Below are positions 18,212 through 27,140 of a stretch of DNA of 64,000 bases, piece after piece. The stretch comes from Xenophilus sp. Marseille-Q4582. Lineage in GTDB: Bacteria > Pseudomonadota > Gammaproteobacteria > Burkholderiales > Burkholderiaceae_C. Location: assembly GCF_916700565.1 (NCBI RefSeq), contig NZ_CAKAKO010000002.1, positions 806,001 to 870,000 of the forward strand, given 5' to 3'. Within the stretch, counting starts at the first letter, position 1. Each line of letters begins with the position of its first letter. The position numbers and the translations under genes were made by a program. The notes beneath the pieces are model-generated. The model was not told the DNA's origin and made no database searches. It saw nothing but the letters and a program-made list of their open reading frames with translations.

Positions 18212-18440
18212 GGCTGTGTGAAAACCCTCTCTCACCTCTGCGACCCAGCTGGTAGAGTCTGTGGACATATTGAGCAGCGAGGTCAATATGTCCAGATTCA
18301 TCGAAGGTCAGGACAGGCAGCAAGTCACATTGCTGCCGGAGTGCCTGGATGACTTCATCGCAGAGGACAACACGGTTCGAATCGTGGATGCCTTCATCAA
18401 TGAGTTGGACCGTAAGCAAACGGCGAACCCATCTTGAAGG
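18212..18440 (+). mobile_element. IS1182-like element, 5' fragment
   Basis: The fragment begins with the IS1182-type tip GGCTGTGTGAAAACCC and includes the start of its transposase. Homology to the family stops soon after the codons for ELDRK, where unrelated sequence follows. Confidence 0.55.
18288..18437 (+). pseudogene. IS1182-family transposase, N-terminal fragment
   Basis: Only 49 codons remain. MSRFIEGQDRQQVTLLPECL followed by DDFIAEDNTVRIVDAFINEL is the conserved N-terminus of IS1182-group transposases. The reading frame then leaves the family and stops at 18435-18437. It is a decayed remnant. Confidence 0.7.
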
Positions 18441-18490
18441 GAGGTGGGGGTCTGAGCAAGATCGTGTGCACGCAACCTTGCGTGGACACT

Positions 18491-18586
18491 ATGCTCAAAG
18501 AACCTCAAACCCCTCGTTACACCGTGCGGCGCACGCACCGCACCTACACCCCGCAATTCAAAGCTGAACTTGTGGCCGCGTGCCAA
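18491..18586 (+). pseudogene. IS66-type TnpA-like ORF, N-terminal fragment cut by IS1071
   Basis: About 32 codons beginning MLKEPQTPRYTVRRTHRTYT and continuing PQFKAELVAACQ match the N-terminal end of small helix-turn-helix transposase ORFs (IS66 TnpA or IS3 OrfA type). The frame is interrupted exactly at the IS1071 tip at 18587. It may be the other end of the IS66 element whose TnpC tail is at 325-492. Confidence 0.6.
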
Positions 18587-19953
18587 GGGGTCTCCTCGTT
18601 TTCAGTGCAATAAGTGACGGTACGCAAAGCTAGCACTGGCGCGGGGGTGGTCTGGGTAGACCGTTGATTTCATTGACTTTCCTGTTCGCTTTGTAAACGG
18701 GTATGGTGGCCTCCCACTTTTGAGGTTCACGATGCAGGGTTGGCACACAACGTTTTTGGGGATGCGTGGGCTCCCCCGCGATATCAGCGACTTCGAGATG
18801 AAGGCATTTTTCACCTTCGATGGTGCCGAGCGCGACGCAATCAATGCACGCCGAGGTGATTCCCACAAGCTTGGTCTGGCGCTCCATATTGGTTTCCTGC
18901 GCATGAGTGGGCGTTTGCTCGGTGCCTTTCGGGTAATTCCAGTAGCCTTGTGGCGCCACCTTGGCAACGAGCTTGGCATTGCAGCACCAGAAGTCGCCTC
19001 GCTGAGAGCCATGTATGAACGCGGGCGCACGCTATTCGATCACCAACAAGTAGCCTGCACGGTCCTTGGATTCCAGTGGATGAGCGAGCACCAGCGCCGC
19101 TCACTGGTACGTGAACTGCGCGACGAAGTGGCGCGCTGCGCCGACCGCGATCAGCTACTCGTGCGGGCGCGTCAATGGCTGTACAAGAACAAGCTGGTGA
19201 TCGTGCACGAGCGGGCAATTCGGACACTGATTGCGGCGGCACTTGCCCAGCTTGAAGTTGAAACAGGCACCGCCATCGCCGCCAGCGTTGATCCAGCAAC
19301 ACTTGATCGCTGGCGAGCCTCAGTTTCAGAGCTGCGCCCAGATGGACAAACCCAGCAGAGTTGGCTATGGGCTGCACCGGCGAAACACTCAACCCGCCAA
19401 ATCAGCGAGGTACTGGAGCGCATCGACCTGCTTTACACGCTGGACGTTCATAAGCACCTGGCAGACATCCCCGATCTCATCTTGCGCCGCTACGCGCGCC
19501 GACTTGTCTCCAGGCCGCCCTCAGCCGGAGCCAAGATCAAAGAGCCAGCGCGCACCGTGGAGGTCGCATGCTTTCTTCGGTATTGCCTGTTCACCACCAC
19601 AGACCAGTTGATCCTTATGGTGCAGCGCCGGATCGCCGATCTGTGGCGTCAGGCTGCCGCCGATGTCCCCGCTACCGTCAATTGGGCCGCAATGTACAAA
19701 ACGCTGCTCGGCGAACTTGTTGCCTTGAGCGCGCAAGGTGCGGTGCCAGATGCTGAGTTGCGTGCCCGTCTTGAAGCCTTGATCACCGAAACCCAGAAAC
19801 GCAAACCACCGAGCAGGGCCTCCCTGGTCCGCGAGGGATTGATTGATGGAATTCGCCCCGTGCGGTCGTTGCTCGTCGCCATTGCAAAGCTGCCCTGGCA
19901 GGCCACCGGCGAGCATCCTGCCATCGAGTACCTTGCCAAGCTGCAAGCTTTAT

Positions 19954-21274
19954 CAGGCCGTTGAAAAAATGCTCATCGAACGCGCCAGGGTCGTGGATTT
20001 CGAAGAAACGGATCGCCCAAACTGGCCTGCGCAGCGATTGGAGCGGCCATTTCGGCCTGTTTGCAGGCCGTTTTGCCCGTTCCGGGCGCACGTATCCCAT
20101 GGTTCACGCATGATGCGCGTCCCACCAGCCGCCCAGACTGCCCATGCGCACCAGGTTGTAGGTGGCAAAGCACAGCAGCGCCTGGCCCGCGAGCTTGGCC
20201 TGACCGATCAATTTGGTCTTGGCCAGACCACCCACTGTCTTGATCCAGCCAAAGGCCTCCTCGATGCGCTTGCGCACTTTGAGGCTGGTCTTGTAGCCCT
20301 CGTGGCGCCGGATGCGGCCATCGACCGCCGAGTGCTTGTCCTTGGCCGCCACGTGTGGCGTGACTTTGAGCTTTCGGCAGCCCTTGATGAAGGCCTGGCT
20401 GTCGTAACCTTTGTCGGCCCCGACCGTGGCCCGCTTGTTCTTGTTTCCCCGGCGTTTGAGCATCGCCAGCGCCGCCTCGCGCTCGGCGGTGCCACTGGCA
20501 TGTGTGATCTCCACATCCACGATCAGCCCGTTGCGGTTCTCCATGAGGATGTGCCCCATGTGGCACAGGCGAGATTTGTCGCCCGCGCTCTTCTTGAACA
20601 GCCGGGCATCGGCATCGGTGGTGCTGGCGTGGGTGTCGTTGCAGCGCTCCTGCCCTTTGAAGTTCACCTCGGGGTTGCGTCCGGGTGGCGTGCCGCTGTC
20701 GTCGTCTTTGCGTTTGAAACTCTTGTGCGAGGCCCAGGCCTCAATCAGCGTGCCGTCCACGCTGAAGTGTTCGTCGCTGGCAAGCCGGCCCCACTGGGCG
20801 CTGAGCTTGACGCGCTCGAAGAAGGCGCGCGCCAGGTCTTCGTTGAAGAGGCGTTCGCGGTTGGCGCTGAAGGTGGAGTGGTCCCAGACCTTGTCTTCAA
20901 TGTTCAGGCCCACGAACCAGCGGTACAGCAGGTTGTAGTTGACCGCCTCGACCAGCTGGCGTTCGCTGCGGATGGAGAACAGGATTTGCAGCAGCAAGGC
21001 CTTGAGCAGCATCTCCGGCGGCACCGAGGGGCGGCCACGGCGGGCGTACACCGCTTCGAACTCGCTGTTCATGCTCGACAGCAGCGCATCCACCACGGCG
21101 CGCAACTTGCGCAGCGGGTGTGCCGCTGGCACTCTTTCTTCAAGGCTGATGTAGCTAAACATCGCCCCCTGGAAGTCTTGGTTGCCTCTCATCTTTCTTG
21201 TCGCAGTTGTTCCGGGATGGCTTCAGATCGTAGCGGCCGACGCGGACGCTCGCAGGGGATTTTTCAACGGCCTG
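19954..21274 (-). mobile_element. IS5-family insertion sequence, copy 2
   Basis: It is 1321 bp with the same tips and orientation as copy 1 (9181-10501). It is flanked by TTAT at 19950-19953 and 21275-21278, a 4-bp target duplication within IS1071 tnpA. The two copies are direct repeats about 10.8 kb apart. Confidence 0.93.
20104..21192 (-). CDS. IS5-family DDE transposase, copy 2
   Basis: The translation is the same 362 residues as copy 1 (start MRGNQDFQGAMFSYISLEER; DDE motifs in SVDGTLIE, GADKGYD and IEEAFGWIK). Sequence identity with copy 1 points to recent transposition within this replicon. Confidence 0.93.
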   Translation of the reverse strand: MRGNQDFQGAMFSYISLEERVPAAHPLRKLRAVVDALLSSMNSEFEAVYARRGRPSVPPEMLLKALLLQILFSIRSERQLVEAVNYNLLYRWFVGLNIEDKVWDHSTFSANRERLFNEDLARAFFERVKLSAQWGRLASDEHFSVDGTLIEAWASHKSFKRKDDDSGTPPGRNPEVNFKGQERCNDTHASTTDADARLFKKSAGDKSRLCHMGHILMENRNGLIVDVEITHASGTAEREAALAMLKRRGNKNKRATVGADKGYDSQAFIKGCRKLKVTPHVAAKDKHSAVDGRIRRHEGYKTSLKVRKRIEEAFGWIKTVGGLAKTKLIGQAKLAGQALLCFATYNLVRMGSLGGWWDAHHA

Positions 21275-23115
21275 TTATATCTCAAAGGATCCAGAAAGCT
21301 GCCAGTTGAAGTGGTGGCACCAAGTCTGGGAATGATCTGGCAGGTTTCGATCTCCAGCCCAGACCGGGAACGGGCGTTTCAGGCGTTGGAGGTGGCCACC
21401 CTGTTTGCCCTGCGCCGCGCGGTGCGCAATGGCTCGGTCTGGATTGAGCACAGCCTGAGCTTTCGGGGTCGTGCGCGCTTGTTCTTCACGGACGAGCGTT
21501 GGCAGGCAGAGTCCAAGAAACACTATGCCCGTCTATCGTTACCCAGCAAGGCTGCCACTTTCTTGAAGCCTTTGCTGGCCAGAGTAACTGCCGGTGTCGA
21601 TGCGGTGGCCGCTGCAGCCCGCAGTGGCGTACTGCGCGTGGATGATGAACTCCATTTGTCGCCATTGCCCGCAGAGGACGAAGACCCAGAAGTGACCAAG
21701 CTGCGCGCGGCTTTGGATCACCGCATCGGTGAGGTTCAATTGCCGGAAGTGATTCTGGCCGTTGACGCCCAGGTGCGCTTTAGCTGGATCATGCTCGGAC
21801 GTGAGCCGCGCTCTACCGACGAGCTGCTGATGGTCTATGCCGGCATCATGGCCCACGGCACCAGTCTGACTGCGGTCGAATGCGCGCGCATGATTCCGCA
21901 ATTGTCTGCCACCAGCATTCGCCAGGCCATGCGCTGGGCGCGGGACGAACGGCGTCTGAGCCAGGCCTGCCAGGCTGTGCTGGAATTCATGCAGCGACAC
22001 CCGATTGCCGCCACCTGGGGGCGGTCCGATTTGGCATCTTCTGACATGATGAGCATGGAGACCACCAAACGGGTGTGGCAAGCCCGGCTTGATCCTCGGC
22101 GCAACACACCTTCCATTGGAATCTACTCCCATGTAAAAGACCGGTGGGGCATCTTCCATGCGCAGCCCTTTGTGCTCAATGAGCGCCAGGCGGGCGTGGC
22201 CATTGAAGGTGTCATCCGCCAAGAAAAGCTGGAGACCAGCCAGCTTGCTGTGGATACCCATGGCTACACCGACTTTGCCATGTCACATGCCCGTTTGCTT
22301 GGTTTTGATCTTTGCCCGCGGTTGAAGGAACTCAAACAGCGCCACCTCTTTGTGCCACGCGGCACCAAAGTGCCCGCAGAAATCGCTGCGGTGTGCGAAG
22401 CCAATGTCGACGTCGCTTTGATCGAAAAGCATTGGGATAGTCTGGTGCACCTGGCAGCCTCGGTCATGAGCGGACATGCCAGTGCGGTGGCAGCTCTTGC
22501 GCGGTTCGGTTCTGCCGCCCAGGGCGATCCAATCTATGAGGCTGGCGTGCAATTGGGGCGGTTGCTGCGTACGGCGTTTTTGGCTGACTACTTTGTCAAG
22601 GACGCTTTCAGGAACGAGTTGCGCCGGGTGCTCAATCGGGGCGAGGCTGTTAACGCCCTCAAGCGCGCCATTTATACCGGCCGGATCAGCCCGGCGCAGG
22701 CCAAACGTGTCGATGAAATGCAGGCTGTGGCCGATGCGTTGAGCCTGATGGCCAACATCGTGATGGCGTGGAATACCTCACAGATGCAGGCGGTCCTGGA
22801 TCGCTGGTCGAACCGCCGCCAGGTCATTCCACCGGAACTGATCGGGAAGATTGCGCCCACCAGGCTGGAGAGCATCAACTTGCGGGGTGTGTTTCGCTTC
22901 CCGGTTGACCGCTATGCTGACCAAATCCTGCCTTCGCGGCCAAATGCATCGATAACTGGCACCAATGGATGAAACCGACCACGGTTTGACGCCACGAATC
23001 GCAGATTTGAAAGTGAACAGGAAAGTCAATGAAATCAACGATCTACCAACACCACCTCCGCGCCAGTGCTAGCTTTTCGTACCGTCACTTATTGCACTGA
23101 AAACGAGGAGACCCC

Positions 23116-23269
23116 TCACCGGGCCGGTGGCCCTCGCCGCTGGGCTTTGCGGCCCTGACGGGCCTTCCTGGCCCGTTTCCGGGGCCTTCCCTGCCCTGCC
23201 CCACCGGCGCGGCCGTTGTGGACAGTTTCGGGACAAGTCGGCCGAGGCCGGCCGGCGCAGCCCTGACGT
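23116..23269. other. GC-rich leader of IncP-1 oriV
   Basis: This sequence of about 80% GC lies between the IS1071 tip and the first TrfA iteron. No gene is seen. In IncP-1 plasmids trfA lies on this side of oriV; here the IS1071 junction has replaced it. Confidence 0.6.
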
Positions 23270-23665
23270 TGACACTTGAGGGGCAGCGGGGCCGGCGCGA
23301 TGTTGACACTTGGGGGGCAGCGGCCGATTTCGGCCTGGTCGAGCCGTCCAGGCGGCCGCCGAGGCGGCCTAAGTGCCTGATCGGCATGGAGTTATCCACC
23401 GAAGTTGTGGATAACCCTGTTAGGAACCCTGCCCCGGTATTGACACTTGAGGGGCGGCCCTACTGACACTTGAGGGGCGCGGTTCTTGACACTTGAGGGG
23501 CAGCGTATTGACACATGGGGGGCTTATCCATTGACACTTGAGGGGCGGCCTCTTCGCGCTTTTCCTTGGCGTGACAACGGTTTATGCGCGTTTTTCGGTC
23601 ATGCTAACCAGGTTTTTAACCGTCTTTATAACCTTTTTATATAACCAGGTAGTTTTAACCAGAGG
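23270..23665. other. oriV: IncP-1 vegetative replication origin (oriV)
   Basis: Seven iterons of the form TGACACTTGAGGGGC or close variants start at 23270, 23304, 23441, 23464, 23487, 23509 and 23532. The last five are spaced 22-23 bp apart, the helical phasing known for TrfA binding in RK2/R751. Two inverted DnaA-box-like sites (GTTATCCACC at 23391-23400 and TGTGGATAA at 23406-23414) precede the cluster. An AT-rich segment (about 23585-23665), the likely unwinding element, follows. TrfA itself is not encoded in the window. Confidence 0.95.
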
Positions 23666-24093
23666 CTGGCGAAAAAAACGGCAACACGGCCCAAGCTACC
23701 GCGCAGCATGACCGGCCGCCGAAGGGGGGAAACCCCCCTTCTCGATCCCACCCGGCCGCAAGCGGCCTCCCATCCCCCCAGGGGCTACGCCCCTCGGCCG
23801 CCTTGCGGCCTCACCCCACAATGGAGCGCCTTCGGCGCTACGGCTTAGGAGAGCCAGGCGCAAGCGCCTGGCGGAAGGCAGTAAGTTCGAGAGCTTGCGA
23901 GGGGGCAAAGCCCCCTCACACTCCCCAACCAGGTCGCCGCGGTTCGACCGGCCGCGCGATCCTCAAGCATCGCAGCAGCTCCACCGCCGCAGGTTTTACG
24001 CCAAGGAAGGGGGTCGGCCAGCTCGGCCGGTGGCGCGGAAAGCGCCCCTCAAGTGTCAATGAAACGTGAGACGCGGGGCCAGGCCCGCGCCGA
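23666..24093. other. GC-rich sequence downstream of oriV with an inverted extra iteron
   Basis: No gene is supported. It begins with a strong G-run/C-run hairpin (GAAGGGGGG, loop, CCCCCCTTC near 23715-23743), as in known IncP origins. It contains a reverse-oriented iteron copy (GCCCCTCAAGTGTCA, 24044-24058). Confidence 0.65.
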
Positions 24094-24375
24094 TCACAAG
24101 CCGAGTTCGGAGTGAGAGCCGAGGCGCACCAGGCGCAGCGTGTCGGCGTCGGGCTTCTGGTAGATCAGCACCAGGTCGGGCTTGACGTGGCAATCCCGGT
24201 GATCCTTCCAGTCCCCGGTCAGCGCGTGGTCGCGGTGCCGAGGTTCCAGCGGCTGGTCGTCGGCGAGCGCGACCAGGACGGGCACCAGGTCGGCGTCGAG
24301 CGTGGCCCGGTGCTGCCCTTTCGCCTCGCGCTTGTAGTCGCGCTTGAACTGGCCGGTGCGCTCAATCTGCCGCAT
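24094..24375 (-). CDS. Type II toxin, RelE/YafQ family
   Basis: This 93-residue protein starts MRQIERTGQFKRDYKREAKG and has the YafQ-like core LVALADDQPLEPRHRDHALTGDW, followed by RDCHVKPDLVLIYQK. The conserved His/Asp/Arg surface typical of ribosome-dependent mRNA interferases is present. Its start lies within the 3' end of the antitoxin gene (14-bp overlap), the usual antitoxin-first order. It sits between oriV and klcA and is expected to stabilise the plasmid by post-segregational killing. Confidence 0.88.
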   Translation of the reverse strand: MRQIERTGQFKRDYKREAKGQHRATLDADLVPVLVALADDQPLEPRHRDHALTGDWKDHRDCHVKPDLVLIYQKPDADTLRLVRLGSHSELGL

Positions 24376-24625
24376 GCAGATCGGCCATCAGATCGTTGAC
24401 GGTGGCGAAGCGCGGCAGCTTGCCCTTGCGGGCTTCCTTCATCGCCTCGATGGTGGTGGCGTTCGGAATCAGCGGCTCGAAGGGCAGCGCCTTGTCCTGG
24501 GCCACCTTCGTGAGCAGCAGCCGCACCGCGTCGGACACGGTAAGGCCCATCGCGGCCAGGACGGCCGCCGCTTCTTCCTTGATCGCGCCGTCGATGCGCG
24601 TTTGTACGAGCTGGTTTGCAGCCAT
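24362..24625 (-). CDS. Type II antitoxin, RelB/DinJ family
   Basis: This 87-residue protein has an N-terminal ribbon-helix-helix (NQLVQTRIDGAIKEEAAAVL and MGLTVSDAVRLLLTKVA) and a C-terminal toxin-neutralising tail. This is the RelB/DinJ layout. It is co-transcribed with the overlapping toxin gene and likely autorepresses the promoter just upstream. Confidence 0.9.
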   Translation of the reverse strand: MAANQLVQTRIDGAIKEEAAAVLAAMGLTVSDAVRLLLTKVAQDKALPFEPLIPNATTIEAMKEARKGKLPRFATVNDLMADLHAAD

Positions 24626-24651
24626 GATTGGTTCTCCGGTTGGGTTCGTGA

Positions 24652-24664
24652 ATTACATTGTAAT
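24652..24664 (-). promoter_or_regulatory. Probable antitoxin operator / promoter
   Basis: The inverted repeat ATTAC-ATT-GTAAT lies 26-39 bp upstream of the antitoxin start. On the minus strand it contains a TACAAT -10-like hexamer, the expected position for an autorepressed TA promoter. Confidence 0.5.
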
Positions 24665-24687
24665 GCACGCCAAGGGAAAGGGCAAGG

Positions 24688-24746
24688 TTTAGCGGCTAAA
24701 ACGTTTAGCTAAAGTGCTTGACGATTAGGACATTTTGCCCTAATAT
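24688..24746 (+). promoter_or_regulatory. klcA promoter with KorB, KorA and KorC operators
   Basis: In order are a KorB operator TTTAGCGGCTAAA (24688-24700), a KorA operator GTTTAGCTAAA (24703-24713), -35 TTGACG (24718-24723), a KorC operator TAGGACATTTTGCCCTA (24726-24742) and -10 TAATAT (24741-24746) with a 17-bp spacer. The arrangement matches the co-regulated IncP-1 control promoters and recurs before kleA. Confidence 0.9.
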
Positions 24747-24797
24747 AGCACTTGAAGGCCGGGCATTTCGCCCAGGTCAACTACCGGAGAAAGTCCG

Positions 24798-25226
24798 ATG
24801 AACACCCAAGAGCAACCCGTTACCGCTTCCCTGGTCGCCGAGGCCCAGCGCCTCGACTTCCTGCCCGCCTACTTCGGCCCGCGTCTGATGATGCGCGGCG
24901 AGGCCCTGGTGTATGCCTGGCTTCGCCGGCTCTGCGAACGCTACAGCGGCGCGTATTGGCACTACTACACCTTGTCGGACGGCGGTTTTTACATGGCCCC
25001 CGACCTGGCCGACCGCCTGGAGATCGAGGTGGACGGCAACGGCTTCCGAGGCGAGTTGTCGGCCGACGCCGCCGGCATTGTCGCAACCCTGTTCGCGCTG
25101 GGTCAGCTCGCGGCCGAGGCCGCCGACACGGACGCCGGCGATGCCCTGATCGACCGCTATCACTTCCTGCGCGGCTTCGCAGCCAGCCACGCCGAGGCGG
25201 CCGCGATCTACCGGGCTATTGACTGA
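24798..25226 (+). CDS. klcA: Antirestriction protein KlcA (ArdB family)
   Basis: This 142-residue ArdB/KlcA protein blocks type I restriction during establishment of the incoming plasmid. Family features are YFGPRLMMRGEALVYAWLRR, YSGAYWHYYTLSDGGFYMAP and the C-terminal FLRGFAASHAEAAAIYRAID. It is the first gene of the klc operon, under KorA, KorB and KorC control. The ATG at 24798 follows the GGAGAAAG ribosome site that is shared with kleA. Confidence 0.94.
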   Translation: MNTQEQPVTASLVAEAQRLDFLPAYFGPRLMMRGEALVYAWLRRLCERYSGAYWHYYTLSDGGFYMAPDLADRLEIEVDGNGFRGELSADAAGIVATLFALGQLAAEAADTDAGDALIDRYHFLRGFAASHAEAAAIYRAID

Positions 25227-25270
25227 TGAGGGGCGGCCCCGGCTTCGGCCGGGGCTTCCAGGAGGCGACC

Positions 25271-25489
25271 ATGACCAGGAACAACGCTCCCCAGGCACCG
25301 ACGAACAGCTACGCGACGGACGGCAAGTGCCACAACGCCGAGCCGGGCACCTACGGCCACGAATGCGGCAAGCCGGCCGCATGGATCGGCACGAACCACA
25401 AGGGGTTCAGCTCGGGATTCTGCGACGACTGCAAGCGCCACGGCTACGAAGCCCGCGACGTGATCGCGTGGCGGCGTGCTGACACTTGA
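25271..25489 (+). CDS. Small Cys/His-rich protein between klcA and klcB
   Basis: This 72-residue protein starts MTRNNAPQAPTNSY after a GGAGG ribosome site. Pairs of cysteines and histidines (CHNAEPGTYGHEC, then FCDDCKRH) suggest a small zinc-binding fold, though no named family is recognised. The last codons overlap a lone oriV-type iteron at 25480-25494. Confidence 0.6.
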   Translation: MTRNNAPQAPTNSYATDGKCHNAEPGTYGHECGKPAAWIGTNHKGFSSGFCDDCKRHGYEARDVIAWRRADT

Positions 25490-25494
25490 GGGGC
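25480..25494 (+). repeat. Isolated TrfA iteron
   Basis: TGACACTTGAGGGGC lies 1.9 kb from the main oriV cluster, just before klcB. It matches the core iteron exactly and may contribute to TrfA titration or coupling. Confidence 0.75.
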
Positions 25495-25500
25495 CGGCCG

Positions 25501-26709
25501 ATGGCGAAGAAACGCAAGACGCCGGCCCAGCCGGGCCAGGACTGGAACGCGCCGGCGGCCGAGCTGCTGGCCGAGCTGCCCACCGACCGCGACGAGCTGC
25601 TGGCCGCCGCCGTGGCGGCCGTGGTGGAGATCGACGCGGCGATCATGCGCGGTGACGGTGCGGCCGCCGAGGCGGCCAGCGACCGATACGAGGCCGTCAT
25701 CTGGAAGATGAACGGCGGAACGCACGTGGGCAGCATGGCCGACCACGACGCGCCCGGCCAGGTCATCGAGCGCCATTGCGCGGCGGTGCCTGGCGACGTG
25801 CCCTTGTGGGGCCAGCGCGGCCAGTTCCTGGTCGCGGATGGCGACATGCGCGCCCTGGTGGAGTACGAGGCCGGCTACGGCGGGCCGCTGGGTGCCCACT
25901 TCCAGTTCCACGTCATCGACCTGGACAGGCCGTTTATCTCCGAAACGGGCTACCGCTCGCACTTCGACACGGCGCAGGGCTGCATGACGGTGGACGAGGT
26001 TGCGCGCGGCATCCTGGCTGCGCAGCGAGCCGAGAAGAAGCGCCCGGTGATGGTCGAGGCCAGCTACCGCGACCGCCTGGCCGATGCTCCCCTGCCCGCT
26101 TGGCTGGCCGGCTTGGAGCCGCCGGCGCGGCGCGCACCGGCGACCGTCCTGGTGCCGCCGGGGTTCGTCCTGGTCGATGTGGTGCTGCCCTCGCATCGGG
26201 CCTTCATCGCCAGGCGCTGGGCGGCCGAGGCCGCGACCAGGATCAAGGCGGCCAGGGCCGCCGGGTTGGACGCCAAGGGAAAAATCACCGGCGCAGGCCC
26301 GGAGCGAGATCCCGCATCGCCAGAAACGACGATGACCTGCAGCATCGTCAAAGCCGACGATGCCGAGCCGGGCGAGGGCGGGCCTGTATCGCCGGAAACA
26401 ACGATGCCGCGAGCGAGCGCGGCAACCTGCAGCATCGCCAGGAATGGCGATGGAGGCCCGGCCGACCTGGTGGAGTTCAAGCCCGGCCAGCGGTGCGAGA
26501 TCGTGAGCGTCCATCACCCGGTTTTCGACCGCTACATCGGCAAGCGCATCATCATCGTGAAGGTGCATCCCGACACCCGCCAGGTGTGGGCGCACGACGA
26601 CAGGCCGGTAACGTACAAGACCAATCGCGCAGGCCGGCGCGTGGTCGATTCAGACCCGAGCTGCATCCAGTCGATCTACGGCTTCGACCAGTTGCGGCTT
26701 ATCACTTGA
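25501..26709 (+). CDS. klcB: KlcB, IncP-1 central control operon protein
   Basis: This is a 402-residue protein of unknown biochemical role, located between klcA and korC as in IncP-1 beta plasmids such as R751. It begins MAKKRKTPAQPGQDW. Much of it is Ala-rich and helical; an internal near-duplication SPETTMTCSI / SPETTMPRASAATCSI occurs around residues 275-320, and a basic C-terminal domain ends in GFDQLRLIT. The frame is intact. Confidence 0.82.
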   Translation: MAKKRKTPAQPGQDWNAPAAELLAELPTDRDELLAAAVAAVVEIDAAIMRGDGAAAEAASDRYEAVIWKMNGGTHVGSMADHDAPGQVIERHCAAVPGDVPLWGQRGQFLVADGDMRALVEYEAGYGGPLGAHFQFHVIDLDRPFISETGYRSHFDTAQGCMTVDEVARGILAAQRAEKKRPVMVEASYRDRLADAPLPAWLAGLEPPARRAPATVLVPPGFVLVDVVLPSHRAFIARRWAAEAATRIKAARAAGLDAKGKITGAGPERDPASPETTMTCSIVKADDAEPGEGGPVSPETTMPRASAATCSIARNGDGGPADLVEFKPGQRCEIVSVHHPVFDRYIGKRIIIVKVHPDTRQVWAHDDRPVTYKTNRAGRRVVDSDPSCIQSIYGFDQLRLIT

Positions 26710-26725
26710 CCAGGAGAACGAACGA

Positions 26726-26983
26726 ATGACGAACGACGCCAATATCCGGCTGGAGTGCTTGAAGCCGGCCGAACGCTGGGCGCAACCGACCGGCGAGGAA
26801 GTCCGAGAGGTGCTGCGCCTGGCCGGGTTCAGCGGCAGCAAGGCCGCGAAGGCGCTGGGGCTGGGCGCGAAGGGCGACCGCACGATCCGCCGCTGGATCG
26901 GCGAGGACACCCCGATTCCCTATGCGGCATGGGCGATCCTGTGCGACCAGGCCGGGCTGGGCGTGATCTGGAAAGAGGATTGA
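26726..26983 (+). CDS. korC: Transcriptional repressor KorC
   Basis: This 85-residue repressor has a helix-turn-helix (LAGFSGSKAAKALGLGAKGDR followed by TIRRWIGE). KorC binds the TAGGGCATTTTGCCCTA operators seen before klcA and kleA and represses both operons, including its own. It is the last gene of the klc operon. Confidence 0.93.
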   Translation: MTNDANIRLECLKPAERWAQPTGEEVREVLRLAGFSGSKAAKALGLGAKGDRTIRRWIGEDTPIPYAAWAILCDQAGLGVIWKED

Positions 26984-26998
26984 CGCCAAGGGAAAGGT

Positions 26999-27089
26999 TT
27001 TAGCGGCTAAAGTTTAGCCTTCGGATTCCGGTAAAGCGAAAAAAGTTTAGCTAAAGTGCTTGACAGGTTAGGGCATTTTGCCCTAATAT
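26999..27089 (+). promoter_or_regulatory. kleA promoter with KorB, KorA and KorC operators
   Basis: It contains a KorB operator TTTAGCGGCTAAA (26999-27011), a KorA operator GTTTAGCTAAA (27045-27055), -35 TTGACA (27060-27065), a KorC operator (27069-27085) and -10 TAATAT (27084-27089). From the KorA site to the start codon it nearly duplicates the klcA promoter and leader. This explains joint control of klc and kle. Confidence 0.9.
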
Positions 27090-27140
27090 AGCACTTGAAG
27101 GCCGGGCACATTGCCCAGGTCAACTACCGGAGAAAGTCCG

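Larger units (their letters stand above)
18732..22972 (+). pseudogene. tnpA: IS1071 transposase gene split by an IS5-family insertion
   Basis: The N-terminal part (18732 to about 19953) ends after the residues IEYLAKLQAL. The frame then enters the IS and stops at 19964. The rest resumes at 21275 with YLKGSRKLPVEV and runs to the normal C-terminus at 22972. Outside the insertion the protein agrees with the intact 971-residue copy. Precise excision would restore it. Confidence 0.93.
18587..23115 (+). mobile_element. IS1071, complete but interrupted by an IS5-family element
   Basis: The span of 4529 bp equals 3204 bp of IS1071 plus a 1321-bp IS and its 4-bp duplication. Both long terminal repeats are present, with tips at 18587 and 23115, and tnpA is on the plus strand, inverted relative to copy 1. 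The 5-bp flanks (GCCAA and TCACC) differ, so the two sides come from different insertion events. To the left is catabolic or IS debris; to the right is IncP-1 plasmid backbone. Confidence 0.95.

Noticed and set aside
493..23115. Simple composite transposon made of two IS1071 copies
   Set aside because: The arrangement fits in outline, but flanking 5-bp duplications do not match and extra IS1071 ends are present, so a clean composite transposon cannot be claimed; it is described as a mosaic instead.
23270..23546. CRISPR-like array from the repeated 15-mers
   Set aside because: Repeats are short, spacers are only 7-8 bp, and sequence and phasing match TrfA iterons of IncP-1 oriV.
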